From Mycolicibacillus trivialis (GTDB taxonomy: Bacteria > Actinomycetota > Actinomycetes > Mycobacteriales > Mycobacteriaceae), in NCBI RefSeq assembly GCF_002102395.1, contig NZ_LQPZ01000014.1:1-38575 (forward strand): 38,575 bases of DNA. The letters run 5' to 3'. The first letter of the stretch is position 1, and the number at the start of each line of letters is the position of its first letter. This document shows positions 1-7,535 of this stretch, one piece after another. Made by a program: the position numbers and the translations under genes. The notes under the pieces are model-generated. The model worked only from the letters and a program-made list of their open reading frames with translations, was not told where the DNA came from and searched no databases.

Positions 1-731
1 CGTTCGATTTTGCCTTGGGTTTGGGGGTGGCCGGGGTGGCCGTTTTTCTGGGTGATGCCCAGGGCGGCCAGGAGGCGTTCGAAGTCGTTGTGGCCGCCGG
101 TGAATCGGGAGGTGTAGACCGAGCCGTTGTCGGTCAAGGTGGCTGCGGGTGGCCCGTATTCGACGGTGGTGGCGGTGAAGGTGGCCACGACGTGGGGGCC
201 GCCGACGCGGTGGTGGGCGGTGCAGGACAGTAGGTAGCGGGAGTGGTCGTCGAGCCAGTTGAGGATTTCGGTGTCGGTGCCGTCGGCCAGGGTCCAGTGG
301 GTGAAATCCGATTGCCAGCATTCATTTGGTTGTTCGGCGGCGAAGCGGTGATAGGAGCTGCGGGGGCGTTTGCGTGGTTGGGGGGTGATCAGACCGTGGT
401 GGTGCAGGATGCGCCGGATCGTGGAGGTCGACGGCACCGGCAGGCATTGACGCGCCAGGTGGGTTTGAAGAGTCAGGGGCCCGGCGTCGAGGCCTTCGGC
501 GACGAGGTGTTCACGCAGGTGCACGATGGCGGCGATGACTTCATCGGGTGTTCGGCGGGGGTTGCTGGCGGGGCGCCGTGAGCGGGGCTCAACAGCCTCA
601 AGGCCGCCGGTGCGGTAGCGGGCCAGCAGGCGGTAGATGTGTTGGCGGGAGATCTTGTAGGTCTTGGCAGCGGCGGTGACCGACAGGTTCCCGCTGAGGA
701 CTTCCAGGACGACCACACGGGCTTTGGACAT
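1..731 (-). CDS. IS481-family DDE transposase (partial, 3' end beyond window)
   Basis: The minus-strand frame is open from an ATG at 731 to the window edge, giving 243 residues with no stop. The N-terminus (MSKARVVVLEVLSG, then a YKISRQHIYRLLARY segment) is the helix-turn-helix DNA-binding region. The catalytic RNase-H-like core follows, with the first Asp in WQSDFTHW, the second in LTDNGSVYTSRF and the GHPQTQGKIER block just before the edge that carries the Glu of the DDE triad. This order and these blocks are typical of IS481 transposases, which are usually a little over 300 residues, so roughly the last quarter is missing. No frameshift is seen in the visible part, so the copy may be functional. 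Confidence 0.9.
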   Translation of the reverse strand, partial: MSKARVVVLEVLSGNLSVTAAAKTYKISRQHIYRLLARYRTGGLEAVEPRSRRPASNPRRTPDEVIAAIVHLREHLVAEGLDAGPLTLQTHLARQCLPVPSTSTIRRILHHHGLITPQPRKRPRSSYHRFAAEQPNECWQSDFTHWTLADGTDTEILNWLDDHSRYLLSCTAHHRVGGPHVVATFTATTVEYGPPAATLTDNGSVYTSRFTGGHNDFERLLAALGITQKNGHPGHPQTQGKIE

Positions 732-741
732 GAACCGTGAC

Positions 742-823
742 TGTCACCTATGACCCGACTCATCAGCCACCCCTGACGGTGTCACCCATGTCGCGACTCA
801 GCTGTCACCTATGTCATGAACTC
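742..823. repeat. Three imperfect 21-bp direct repeats in the IS end
   Basis: Copies start at 742, 780 and 803, each beginning TGTCACC(T/C)ATG and ending with a variant of ACTCA. The outermost copy overlaps the proposed terminal inverted repeat. Iterated motifs inside the end are expected of transposase-binding sites. Spacing is irregular (38 and 23 bp). Confidence 0.6.
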
Positions 824-878
824 ACACACCTCCGGGCGTGCTCTTGTGACCGCGATCCCGCGCGGAAAGGCGCACCTC

Positions 879-1391
879 ATGCCATTCGAGGCCCGGGTCA
901 GCCGGATCAAAGTATTCGGTCTGATGATCGGTTGCGTGGTCTTCGTGGTGGGCGGCCTGTGGATAGCCGGTGTTCTCGGCGACGGAGCGGACGCCACGAT
1001 TTTTCACCGGATTATCGGGTGGCTGTCGGTCGTCTTTTTCGGGCTGTGTCTCCCGGTCAGTGTGGGACGGTTGATCCGAGGTGGCCTGGCTCTCCGCGTC
1101 GACGCCGAGGGAATTTACTGGCGGCAGTGGTCTGAGCAGGTGATCCCGTGGACCGCTATCCGAGCGGCCCACGTCGCTGCGGTGCGCCGGCAGTGGTATC
1201 TCAACCTCGACCTGTACGACCCGGCAGCCTATCCGTCGAAGACCATCCTCGGGTGGGTCAAGCGGTTGAATACCGGGATGGGCTACGGCGACATCTCGTT
1301 GAACGTCATCGCCACCGATCACAGTTTCGCCGACCTCGTGGCGGCGTTCGACCGCTTCGCCCCCGCGGAGTTGCGGCCGGGAAGCCGATAG
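879..1391 (+). CDS. STM3941-like membrane protein
   Basis: This is a 170-residue protein with two hydrophobic helices (about residues 14-33 and 45-67), followed by a soluble PH-like region containing LRVDAEGIYWRQWSEQVIPW. That pattern of two membrane segments and a G(I/L)xxR..xxIxW strand matches the STM3941 family of unknown function. The frame extends upstream to an ATG at 816, but that codon lies inside the IS terminus. The ATG at 879 has a purine-rich GGAAAGG at 864-870 at good distance and begins with the positively charged residues expected before the first helix, so 879 is preferred. The native promoter was probably separated from the gene by the IS. It converges on the next gene. Confidence 0.6.
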   Translation: MPFEARVSRIKVFGLMIGCVVFVVGGLWIAGVLGDGADATIFHRIIGWLSVVFFGLCLPVSVGRLIRGGLALRVDAEGIYWRQWSEQVIPWTAIRAAHVAAVRRQWYLNLDLYDPAAYPSKTILGWVKRLNTGMGYGDISLNVIATDHSFADLVAAFDRFAPAELRPGSR

Positions 1392-1412
1392 CGCACACCG
1401 GATATCCCGGCG

Positions 1413-1931
1413 CTACACCAACGGATTCGGCGGGTACTGGCCGTAGGTTCCCGACGGGTGCCCGAACAGCAACGCCTGGTTCTGGGCGTCGGCGCGGGCC
1501 GCGATCCGGGCCTGCTCCAGCCGCCGCTGCCCGTCATGTTCGCGGGAGCGGTAGGCCAGATAGCCGCCGCCGGCCAGCAAGGCCAGCACGACGAACGCCC
1601 CCGGGCTGGAGCCGGCCAGCCCGATCAGCATCAGCGCGGCGAACACCACCCCGATGACCCGCCAGGCCTGCGGGCTGGGCCGGCTGCTGGCCAGCGTGAC
1701 CAGCAGCCACACCGGCAGCCACAGGCCGAAGGTCAGCAGGGTCAGGATCAGATGCAGGACGTGGTTGGGCCCCGAGCGCACCACCACCGGCGCCGCGCCG
1801 ACGACGTTGTTGATGATGATCGGCGCGGCGCCCAAGTGCTGAGCCGACCAGTCGTGGCCGTCGAAGTAACGCTGGCCGGGGGCGCCGGACGGGTCCGGAT
1901 ACCAGCCGGGCGGGGGAAGGGGAGCAGCCAT
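1413..1931 (-). CDS. DUF2510-domain membrane protein
   Basis: A 172-residue protein. Residues 1-33 form a DUF2510 motif (PPPGWYPDPSGAPGQRYFDG, then DWSAQH), a short Trp/Pro-rich module common at the N-termini of actinobacterial membrane proteins. Three hydrophobic segments follow between about residues 55 and 125. The C-terminal 45 residues are charged, Gln-rich and probably cytoplasmic. The start is well supported: on the minus strand AGGAGGT stands four bases before the ATG at 1931. The gene stands alone, convergent with the STM3941-like gene. Specific function is unknown. Confidence 0.75.
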   Translation of the reverse strand: MAAPLPPPGWYPDPSGAPGQRYFDGHDWSAQHLGAAPIIINNVVGAAPVVVRSGPNHVLHLILTLLTFGLWLPVWLLVTLASSRPSPQAWRVIGVVFAALMLIGLAGSSPGAFVVLALLAGGGYLAYRSREHDGQRRLEQARIAARADAQNQALLFGHPSGTYGQYPPNPLV

Positions 1932-2028
1932 GGTGACCTCCTATGACGCCGAACCGGGGTACTCCGACGGTATCGGGCACCACTGACACGAACCGGCCGC
2001 AATGTTGCTGCGAGAACCCGATCCCCGG

Positions 2029-3309
2029 TCAGGCTTCGTCGAGGAGATCCAGCATGATGTGGCTGGCGACCTTGGCGCCGAACGGGATTGCGGCCAAATC
2101 CACGATGTATTCGGGGGAGTGCGGCGAGTAGGGGAACAGTTTGCCCTCGGCGGCGGCTGCGGCGTAGACCTGCGGGTCGGCCACCCCGACCAGCAGGTAG
2201 GCCAGCGGCACATCGGAGTGCGGTCCCTTGAGCAGATGACAGTCCTCCGAGCCGGTGGCCGCCGGGAAATCGGTGACCACCGCGCCCTCGCCGAACACCT
2301 GCTGCAACCGCTCGGCCACCCGGGCGGTGAGCGCGTCGTCGTTGACCAGCGGCGGGGAGTGCCCCTTCATGGTGATCGCGGGCAGCCGATCCGCCGGCAT
2401 CCCGTACGTGCGGGCCAGGCCGTCGCTGACTGAGCGGATCCCGGCCAGCAGCTGATCGCGCACCGCGGTGTTGAACCAGCGCAGGTTGGCTTTGAGCAGC
2501 GCCCGATCCGGGATGACGTTGTTGTCCACCCCGGCCTGCACCGAGCCGACGGAGAGCACCGCGGTCTCCTGCGGGGCGATGGTGCGGCTGATGATCGCCT
2601 GGAACTCGACCACTGCCAGCGCCGCCATCAGCACCGGGTCCTTGGTCAGCTGCGGCATCGAGCCGTGCCCGCCGACCCCGCGGAACTCGATGTCGAGTTG
2701 ATCGGTGCCGGCCAGTCGGGTGCCGCCGGAGGCCACCACCATCCCGACCGGGGCCGGCGCGGTGTGCAGCCCGACCAGGTGATCGGGACGCGGCACGAAA
2801 TCGTAGAGCCCGTCGTCGACCATCGCCTGCGCGCCGGTGATGGCCTCCTCGGCCGGCTGGCCGATCAGCACCGCGGTACCCGACCAGGCGTCGGTGGTCC
2901 GGGCGAGCACCTTGGCCATGCCCATCATCCACACCACGTGCGCGTCGTGACCGCACATGTGGGCGACCGGGACGGTGGTGCCGTCGTCGCGGCGCACCCG
3001 CACGGTGCTCGCGTAGTCCAGCCCGGTCGCCTCCTCGATGGCCAGCGCGTCCATGTCCGCCCGGTACATCACCGTCGGCCCGGGCCCGTTCTCCAACACC
3101 GCTGCCACCCCGGTGCCGGCGATGCCGCTGGTGACCTGGAAGCCCAGGTTGCCCAGCCCCTGGGCGACGGTGCGTGCGGTGCGCACCTCGGCGAACGCCA
3201 ATTCGGGGGTGCCGTGCAGGGTTTTGAACATCTCCACCAGGCGGGTGGTGTCGGCGTCGACCATGTCATCGACCAGGGCGTGGCCTCGGGCGGAACGCAA
3301 CTCGGTCAC
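2029..3309 (-). CDS. M20-family amidohydrolase (AmiA/hippurate-hydrolase type)
   Basis: This 426-residue protein is a metal-dependent amidohydrolase of peptidase family M20 (IAA-amino-acid hydrolase/hippurase/AmiA-B branch). Such enzymes cleave N-acyl or aminoacyl amide bonds in the cytoplasm. Visible hallmarks are YRADMDAL (82-89), AHMCGHDAH (116-124, with Cys119 and His121 as likely metal ligands), QPAEE (151-155, acidic base and ligand), LHTAP (181-185), and a C-terminal PHSPEY block. A lid/dimerisation domain lies at about 200-310. The proposed start is a GTG at 3309 with GGGGAG just upstream. The APH-fold gene starting at 4393 is upstream on the same strand with a 37-bp gap, so the two may share a transcript. 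The substrate cannot be read from sequence. Confidence 0.85.
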   Translation of the reverse strand: MTELRSARGHALVDDMVDADTTRLVEMFKTLHGTPELAFAEVRTARTVAQGLGNLGFQVTSGIAGTGVAAVLENGPGPTVMYRADMDALAIEEATGLDYASTVRVRRDDGTTVPVAHMCGHDAHVVWMMGMAKVLARTTDAWSGTAVLIGQPAEEAITGAQAMVDDGLYDFVPRPDHLVGLHTAPAPVGMVVASGGTRLAGTDQLDIEFRGVGGHGSMPQLTKDPVLMAALAVVEFQAIISRTIAPQETAVLSVGSVQAGVDNNVIPDRALLKANLRWFNTAVRDQLLAGIRSVSDGLARTYGMPADRLPAITMKGHSPPLVNDDALTARVAERLQQVFGEGAVVTDFPAATGSEDCHLLKGPHSDVPLAYLLVGVADPQVYAAAAAEGKLFPYSPHSPEYIVDLAAIPFGAKVASHIMLDLLDEA

Positions 3310-3346
3310 CTCGACTCCCCTCGACCCACCGATCCCGGTGCCTCCA

Positions 3347-4393
3347 TCATCGCGAGTCGGTCAAGACCTGTGCGCGCTCGAACAGCCGTACCGCCGCGGC
3401 GTGCAGCTGCTCACCGACCTCGCGCGGCGCCTTCCCGGCGTAGGCGCGGGCCAGCGTGCCCTCCAGCACGATCCCGAGTTTGAAGCACGCCAGCACCGTG
3501 TACCACGTGATCGCGGTGAGATCGCGGCTGCTGGCGGCGGAGTACCGATCGATGATCTCGGCGTGGGTGGCCCACCCGCCGTAGCCGGTCAGCGCCTGTT
3601 CGAGCACCGGCGGGACCGACGGGTCCGGCCAGGTCGCCAACAGCCAGCCCAGATCCAGCAACGGATCGCCGATGGTGCACATCTCCCAATCCACGATCGC
3701 GGCCACTTCCGGACCGGTGAGCGAGAACATCACGTTGGCGGCGTGGTAGTCGCCGTGCATGATCCCCGGCGTCCACACGGACGGCTGTTCGCGCTGCAGC
3801 CAGGCCGCCACCTCGGCGACACCCGGGATCTGCGGGCCGGGGTAGGCCTCGAACCGGGCGTAGGACTCCAGCTCCGACAGCCAGCGCGGCACCTGCCGGT
3901 CCAAAAACCCGTCGGGCTTGCCGAAGTCGCCCAGCCCCACCGCGCGGTAGTCCACGGCGCCCAACCGCGCCAGCGCGTCGGCCATCGACAGGCCCATCCG
4001 GTGGCGGATCGCGGCGTCCCCGGCGTGCAGTGCCGGCAGCCCCTGGCCGGCGTTGAAGCCCTCCACCGGCTCCATCAGGTAGAAGACCGCGTCGCCGAGG
4101 ACGCCCGGATCGGGGCAGGCGGCGATCAGCGCCGGATGCGGCACCCCGGTGCCGGCCAGCGCGGCCAGCACCCGGGTCTCGCGCAGGATCACGGTGTTGC
4201 TGGTCGGGCGCAGATGGTGGGGTCCGCGGCGCAGCACGTAGTCGCGGCCCGACCGGGTGAAGCGCACCATGACGTTCTGGGTGCCCCCGGCGAGTTCGGT
4301 GACGTCCGACAACGGCCCCTCGCCCAAGCCCTGCTCGGACATCCAGGCGGCGACCGCATCGAGATCCACAGGCCCGAACCTACTCGAGGGCAC
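3347..4393 (-). CDS. APH-fold phosphotransferase family protein (ACAD10/11-like kinase domain)
   Basis: A 348-residue protein with the aminoglycoside-phosphotransferase/choline-kinase fold. An N-lobe ends near LRRGP (54-58). The catalytic loop is HGDYHAAN (213-220) and the metal-binding segment is IVDWEMCTIGDP (233-244). The family is the one fused to acyl-CoA dehydrogenases in eukaryotic ACAD10/11; stand-alone mycobacterial members are sometimes annotated as FadE because of that relation. It probably phosphorylates a small hydroxylated metabolite such as a hydroxyacyl-CoA, which is inference. It starts with GTG at 4393; an in-frame GTG 24 bases downstream is an alternative. A distant paralogue is at 16280-17314. 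It is co-directional with the M20 amidohydrolase. Confidence 0.8.
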   Translation of the reverse strand: MPSSRFGPVDLDAVAAWMSEQGLGEGPLSDVTELAGGTQNVMVRFTRSGRDYVLRRGPHHLRPTSNTVILRETRVLAALAGTGVPHPALIAACPDPGVLGDAVFYLMEPVEGFNAGQGLPALHAGDAAIRHRMGLSMADALARLGAVDYRAVGLGDFGKPDGFLDRQVPRWLSELESYARFEAYPGPQIPGVAEVAAWLQREQPSVWTPGIMHGDYHAANVMFSLTGPEVAAIVDWEMCTIGDPLLDLGWLLATWPDPSVPPVLEQALTGYGGWATHAEIIDRYSAASSRDLTAITWYTVLACFKLGIVLEGTLARAYAGKAPREVGEQLHAAAVRLFERAQVLTDSR

Positions 4394-4438
4394 CGTCCCG
4401 GGCGTTTCGATCCGGCGGTGACCGGGTAGCCGCCCCGG

Positions 4439-4627
4439 GTGACAGTGACTGACCGGCGTGTGGCGGCGGGACGGGATCGCGAAGCCCCCGGCCCGCCCGC
4501 GGAGACACCTGAGCGCGGCACCCCGGCTGAACCGCCGGAGCGGTTGGCCCCGGAGGAGACCCCCAAGCGGCTGACCCCAGCGGATCCGCCGGAGCGCCGA
4601 GAAGGGAGCAGCGCGGATGCGTGCTGA
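4439..4627 (+). CDS. Small Pro/Glu-rich ORF, 62 residues (tentative)
   Basis: A GTG-initiated frame encodes an acidic, proline-rich peptide with a loosely repeated PPE(R/T)..P element (residues 20-52). No transmembrane segment or known domain is seen. Most third positions are G or C, consistent with coding but not decisive in this genome. Its stop overlaps the start of the next small ORF, which suggests translational coupling. No good Shine-Dalgarno precedes the GTG. A long opposite-strand frame across the same DNA looks like a shadow. Expression is unproven. Confidence 0.3.
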   Translation: MTVTDRRVAAGRDREAPGPPAETPERGTPAEPPERLAPEETPKRLTPADPPERREGSSADAC

Positions 4628-4748
4628 GGAAGGCGACGAATCGATCGACGACTACGCCCGCGAGGCAGAAGAGGCCCGTGAGGAGGTCGTCGAGGAGGGG
4701 CCGTGGTGGCGCCGGTTGGGACGCGCGCTCGGCCTGTGGCGGTCGTAG
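4617..4748 (+). CDS. Small acidic protein, 43 residues
   Basis: An ATG at 4617 follows GAAGGGAG (4601-4608) at good spacing. It opens a 43-residue frame: a highly charged acidic helix (MRAEEGDESIDDYAREAEEA, then REEVVEEG) ending in a basic/aromatic tail (WWRRLGRALGLWRS). An acidic helix followed by a Trp/Arg amphipathic tail could sit at the membrane surface; that is inference. It overlaps the 62-residue ORF by 11 bases in another frame and lies 54 bp upstream of the NTF2-like gene. Function unknown. The ribosome-binding site and codon composition favour a real gene. Confidence 0.45.
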   Translation: MRAEEGDESIDDYAREAEEAREEVVEEGPWWRRLGRALGLWRS

Positions 4749-4790
4749 CTTCCTGACCGGCCGGCCGATGCCGGGGTGGCCCGCACGGCC

Positions 4791-4796
4791 TACCGT
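4791..4796 (+). promoter_or_regulatory. Candidate -10 hexamer TACCGT, leaderless type
   Basis: TACCGT fits the mycobacterial TANNNT -10 pattern and ends six bases before the ATG at 4803. Transcription would then start at or next to the start codon. No Shine-Dalgarno is seen before that ATG, consistent with a leaderless mRNA. Confidence 0.4.
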
Positions 4797-4802
4797 GACC
4801 AC

Positions 4803-5189
4803 ATGACCTCACCTGTGATCACCCGGTGGCTCGAACTCGTCGAGGCGGGTGAGTTCGACGGCGTCGCCGCAATGCTCGCCGACGATCCCGTCTTCTACTC
4901 GCCGGCGGTGTTCACCCCGCAGCGGGGCAAGGACACCGTGCTGGCCTATCTGTCCGCGGCGGGCAAGGTGTTCGCCGGCGAGGACACCGGATTTCGTTAC
5001 GTGCAGCAATGGCACGGCGAGCGGTCGGCGGTGCTGGAGTTCACCGCGACCATCGACGGTGTCCACGTCAACGGTGTCGACATCATCCATTGGGGCGACG
5101 ACGAGAAGATCGCCGAGTTCAAGGTGATGCTGCGGCCGATCAAGGCGTTGCAGACGGTCATCCCCAAGATGGCCGAACTGCTGCAGTAG
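4803..5189 (+). CDS. NTF2-like / SnoaL-like domain protein
   Basis: A 128-residue single-domain protein with the cone-shaped NTF2-like pattern: an N-terminal helix (WLELVEAGEFDGVAAML), DDPVFYSP, a middle QRGKDTVLAYL helix, then beta-strands FRYVQQWHGERSAVLEF and VDIIHWGDDEKIAEFKVMLRP. This fold covers polyketide cyclases, isomerases, dehydratases and non-catalytic binding proteins, so activity cannot be assigned. The frame continues upstream but 4803 is the first ATG giving a natural N-terminus, and a -10 hexamer sits just before it. The two-component operon begins about 100 bp downstream on the same strand. Confidence 0.75.
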   Translation: MTSPVITRWLELVEAGEFDGVAAMLADDPVFYSPAVFTPQRGKDTVLAYLSAAGKVFAGEDTGFRYVQQWHGERSAVLEFTATIDGVHVNGVDIIHWGDDEKIAEFKVMLRPIKALQTVIPKMAELLQ

Positions 5190-5290
5190 ACCCGCGGCGC
5201 ACAGCCGGCGCAAAGGGCGCGCATAGCCGCGGTCCATCGGCGGCGGCGATACTGGGAGCCGTGACCCCCGCGCCCACCGACCGTGAGGTG

Positions 5291-5995
5291 ATGCGCCGCG
5301 CCGACGGCAGCCCGATCCACGTTTTGGTCGTCGACGACGAGGCGGTGCTCGCCGAGATGGTGTCGATGGCGCTGCGCTACGAAGGCTGGACCGCCACCAC
5401 CGCCGGCGACGGGGGCGCCGCGATCAGCGCGGCCCGCACCGAACGTCCCGACGTGGTGGTGCTCGACATCATGCTGCCCGACATGAGCGGTCTCGAGGTG
5501 ATCCGCGCGCTGCGCAGCCACCACCCGCATCTGCCGGTGCTGTTCTTGACGGCGAAGGACTCGGTCGAGGACCGGATCGCCGGGTTGACCGCCGGCGGCG
5601 ACGACTACGTCACCAAGCCGTTCAGCCTGGAAGAGGTGGTGTTGCGGCTGCGCGGACTGCTGCGCCGCGCCGGGGTGACGACCGCCGACAGCGGCGCGGA
5701 GATCGTCGTCGGCGACCTGGTCCTCAACGAGGACAGCCACGAGGTGAGCCGCGGCGGCGAGCCGATCACGTTGACCTCCACCGAATTCGAGCTGCTGCGG
5801 TTTTTGATGCAGAACGCGCGGCGGGTGCTCAGCAAGGCCCAGATTCTGGACCGGGTGTGGAGCTACGATTTCGGTGGCCGGTCCAACATCGTCGAGCTGT
5901 ACATCTCCTACCTCCGCAAGAAGATCGACAACGGCCGCGCACCGATGATCCACACTCTGCGCGGGGCGGGCTATGTCCTCAAACCTGCGCCGTAA
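5291..5995 (+). CDS. tcrX: OmpR/PhoB-family response regulator TcrX
   Basis: This 234-residue regulator has a receiver domain (acidic pair Asp15-Asp16, phospho-acceptor Asp59 in VVVLDIML, Thr87, Lys109). A winged-helix DNA-binding domain follows from about 130 to 234 (LTSTEFELLRFLM; ILDRVW; YISYLRKKID; IHTLRGAGYVL). It is nearly the M. tuberculosis TcrX sequence as I remember it, including length. I chose the ATG at 5291 for that reason. A GTG at 5261 would add ten residues and sits seven bases after a possible -10 (GATACT, 5248-5253), so it remains a real alternative. The 3' end overlaps the kinase gene by 23 bases, implying coupled translation. Its targets are unknown; the adjacent glycosyltransferase genes are candidates. 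Confidence 0.9.
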   Translation: MRRADGSPIHVLVVDDEAVLAEMVSMALRYEGWTATTAGDGGAAISAARTERPDVVVLDIMLPDMSGLEVIRALRSHHPHLPVLFLTAKDSVEDRIAGLTAGGDDYVTKPFSLEEVVLRLRGLLRRAGVTTADSGAEIVVGDLVLNEDSHEVSRGGEPITLTSTEFELLRFLMQNARRVLSKAQILDRVWSYDFGGRSNIVELYISYLRKKIDNGRAPMIHTLRGAGYVLKPAP

Positions 5996-7535
5996 CCGGC
6001 GAACTTGGTCGCTGCGCACCCGGCTGTTGGCCGGGCAGGTGGTGCTACTGGCGGCGGTGTGCCTGGGCATCGGCGCGGTCACCGAATTCGCCCTCTACCG
6101 CTACCTGGTGGGGCAACTCGACACCCAGCTGCATGAGGTGGCGCGGCGCTCGGCGGTCATCCACGGGGAGCCGCCCCCGCCCCCGCCCCCGGGATGGGAC
6201 CACGTGCGTCCGTTCCCGCGGCCCGGCCCGGGACCGGACTTTCTGGACGCGCCGGGGCAGCCGGTGGGGCTGGTCGCGGAGGTGTTACACGCCGGCGATG
6301 TGGTCGACGCCGGCTATCTGACCGGAGCCGGAGACCGCGCCGCGCTCACCGACACCGCGCGCACGCAGCTGGCCGAGCTGCCCGCCGGCACCGGTCCGGC
6401 CACCGTCACCCTCGACGGGATGGGCCGCTACCGACTGCTGGCACTTCCTGCCCGCCACGGCGGCGACACCGTGGTCACCGGCTTGCCGCTGGCCGGTGTC
6501 GACGCCACCGCGATGCGGGTGCTGCTCATCTTCGGCATCGTCATGGTGGCCGCGCTGGCCATCGCCACCACCGCCGGGCTGCTGATCATCCGCCACGCGT
6601 TGGCGCCGCTGAACCGGGTGGCCCGCACCGCCGGCGAGGTGGTCAACCTGCCGCTGGACCGCGGCGAGGTCGCGCTGCCGGTGCGGGTGGCCGAACCCGA
6701 CGCCAACCCGCGCACCGAGGTGGGCCGGCTGGGCTCGGCGGTCAACCGGATGCTCGACCACATCGCCGCCGCATTGTCGACCCGGCAGGCCAGCGAGACC
6801 CGGGTGCGGCAGTTCGTCGCCGACGCCAGCCACGAACTGCGCACCCCGCTCACCGCGATCCGCGGCTACACCGAACTGGCACAGCGCCTGCGCGGCTCCG
6901 ACGACGGCGACGGCGAGGTGACCCACGCGCTGAACCGGGTCGCCTCGGAGACCGAGCGGATGACCCGCCTCGTCGAGGACCTGCTGCTGCTGGCCCGACT
7001 GGATTCCGGTCGACCGCTGCAGCGCGAACCGGTCGATCTGTCCCGGCTCGCCGTGGACGCGGTCCGGGATGCCCACGTCGCCGGACCCGACCACGAGTGG
7101 AACCTCGACCTGCCCGCCGAGCCGGTGGTGGTCTTCGGTGATGAGGCGCGGCTCCGGCAGGTGTTGACCAATCTGCTCGGCAATGCGCGGGTGCACACCG
7201 ATCCGGGCACCGTGGTGACCACCCGGCTGTTCACCGAGCCGACCCGGGCGGTGCTGCAGGTGAGCGACGACGGGCCCGGCATCCCGGCGGCGTTGCAGTC
7301 GGAGGTTTTCGAGCGGTTCGCCCGCGGCGACACCTCCCGCTCCCGCCGCGGCGGCAGCACCGGGTTGGGGTTGGCGATCGTCTCGGCGATCGTCCGTGCC
7401 CACGGCGGATCCATCGCGGTGACCAGTGCGCCCGGGCGCACCCGGTTCACCGTCGCGCTGCCGTTCCTAACCCCCGCACAGCCGGCGCCCACCTCCGGAC
7501 CATCGACGCCGCCGATCATCGACGGGTGCGCTTGA
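5973..7535 (+). CDS. tcrY: Sensor histidine kinase TcrY
   Basis: A 520-residue membrane histidine kinase. It has a first transmembrane helix at about 18-42, an extracytoplasmic sensor region at about 43-180, a second helix at about 182-207, a HAMP linker, a HisKA helix with phospho-accepting His287 in DASHELRTPL, and an ATPase domain (RLRQVLTNLLGNA N-box, SDDGPGIP G1, FERFARGD F-box, STGLGLAIV G2). All catalytic boxes are intact. The sensor region carries a run of seven prolines (67-73) encoded by a C-rich tract at about 6171-6191. It starts inside tcrX, and its own 3' end overlaps the first GT39 gene, so the kinase and glycosyltransferases are probably one operon. The signal is unknown. Confidence 0.9.
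   Translation: MSSNLRRNRRTWSLRTRLLAGQVVLLAAVCLGIGAVTEFALYRYLVGQLDTQLHEVARRSAVIHGEPPPPPPPGWDHVRPFPRPGPGPDFLDAPGQPVGLVAEVLHAGDVVDAGYLTGAGDRAALTDTARTQLAELPAGTGPATVTLDGMGRYRLLALPARHGGDTVVTGLPLAGVDATAMRVLLIFGIVMVAALAIATTAGLLIIRHALAPLNRVARTAGEVVNLPLDRGEVALPVRVAEPDANPRTEVGRLGSAVNRMLDHIAAALSTRQASETRVRQFVADASHELRTPLTAIRGYTELAQRLRGSDDGDGEVTHALNRVASETERMTRLVEDLLLLARLDSGRPLQREPVDLSRLAVDAVRDAHVAGPDHEWNLDLPAEPVVVFGDEARLRQVLTNLLGNARVHTDPGTVVTTRLFTEPTRAVLQVSDDGPGIPAALQSEVFERFARGDTSRSRRGGSTGLGLAIVSAIVRAHGGSIAVTSAPGRTRFTVALPFLTPAQPAPTSGPSTPPIIDGCA

Larger units (their letters stand above)
1..826 (-). mobile_element. IS481-family insertion sequence, right end only
   Basis: The transposase reading frame runs off the left edge, so only the 5' end of the element is here. 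Its outer terminus is placed near 826 because the sequence at 802-826, read on the minus strand, begins TGTGAGTTCATGACATAGGT and resembles termini of actinobacterial IS481 elements (from memory). Between terminus and transposase start three imperfect direct copies of a 21-bp unit beginning TGTCACC lie at 742-762, 780-800 and 803-823. They are probably transposase-binding sites. The other inverted repeat and the target duplication are outside the window, so completeness and exact boundary are not testable here. Confidence 0.75.

Noticed and set aside
3038..4429. 463-codon plus-strand frame opposite the M20 and APH-fold genes
   Set aside because: Arg/Gly/His-rich translation with no domain. It is an antisense shadow produced by high GC; the minus-strand proteins have complete family motifs.
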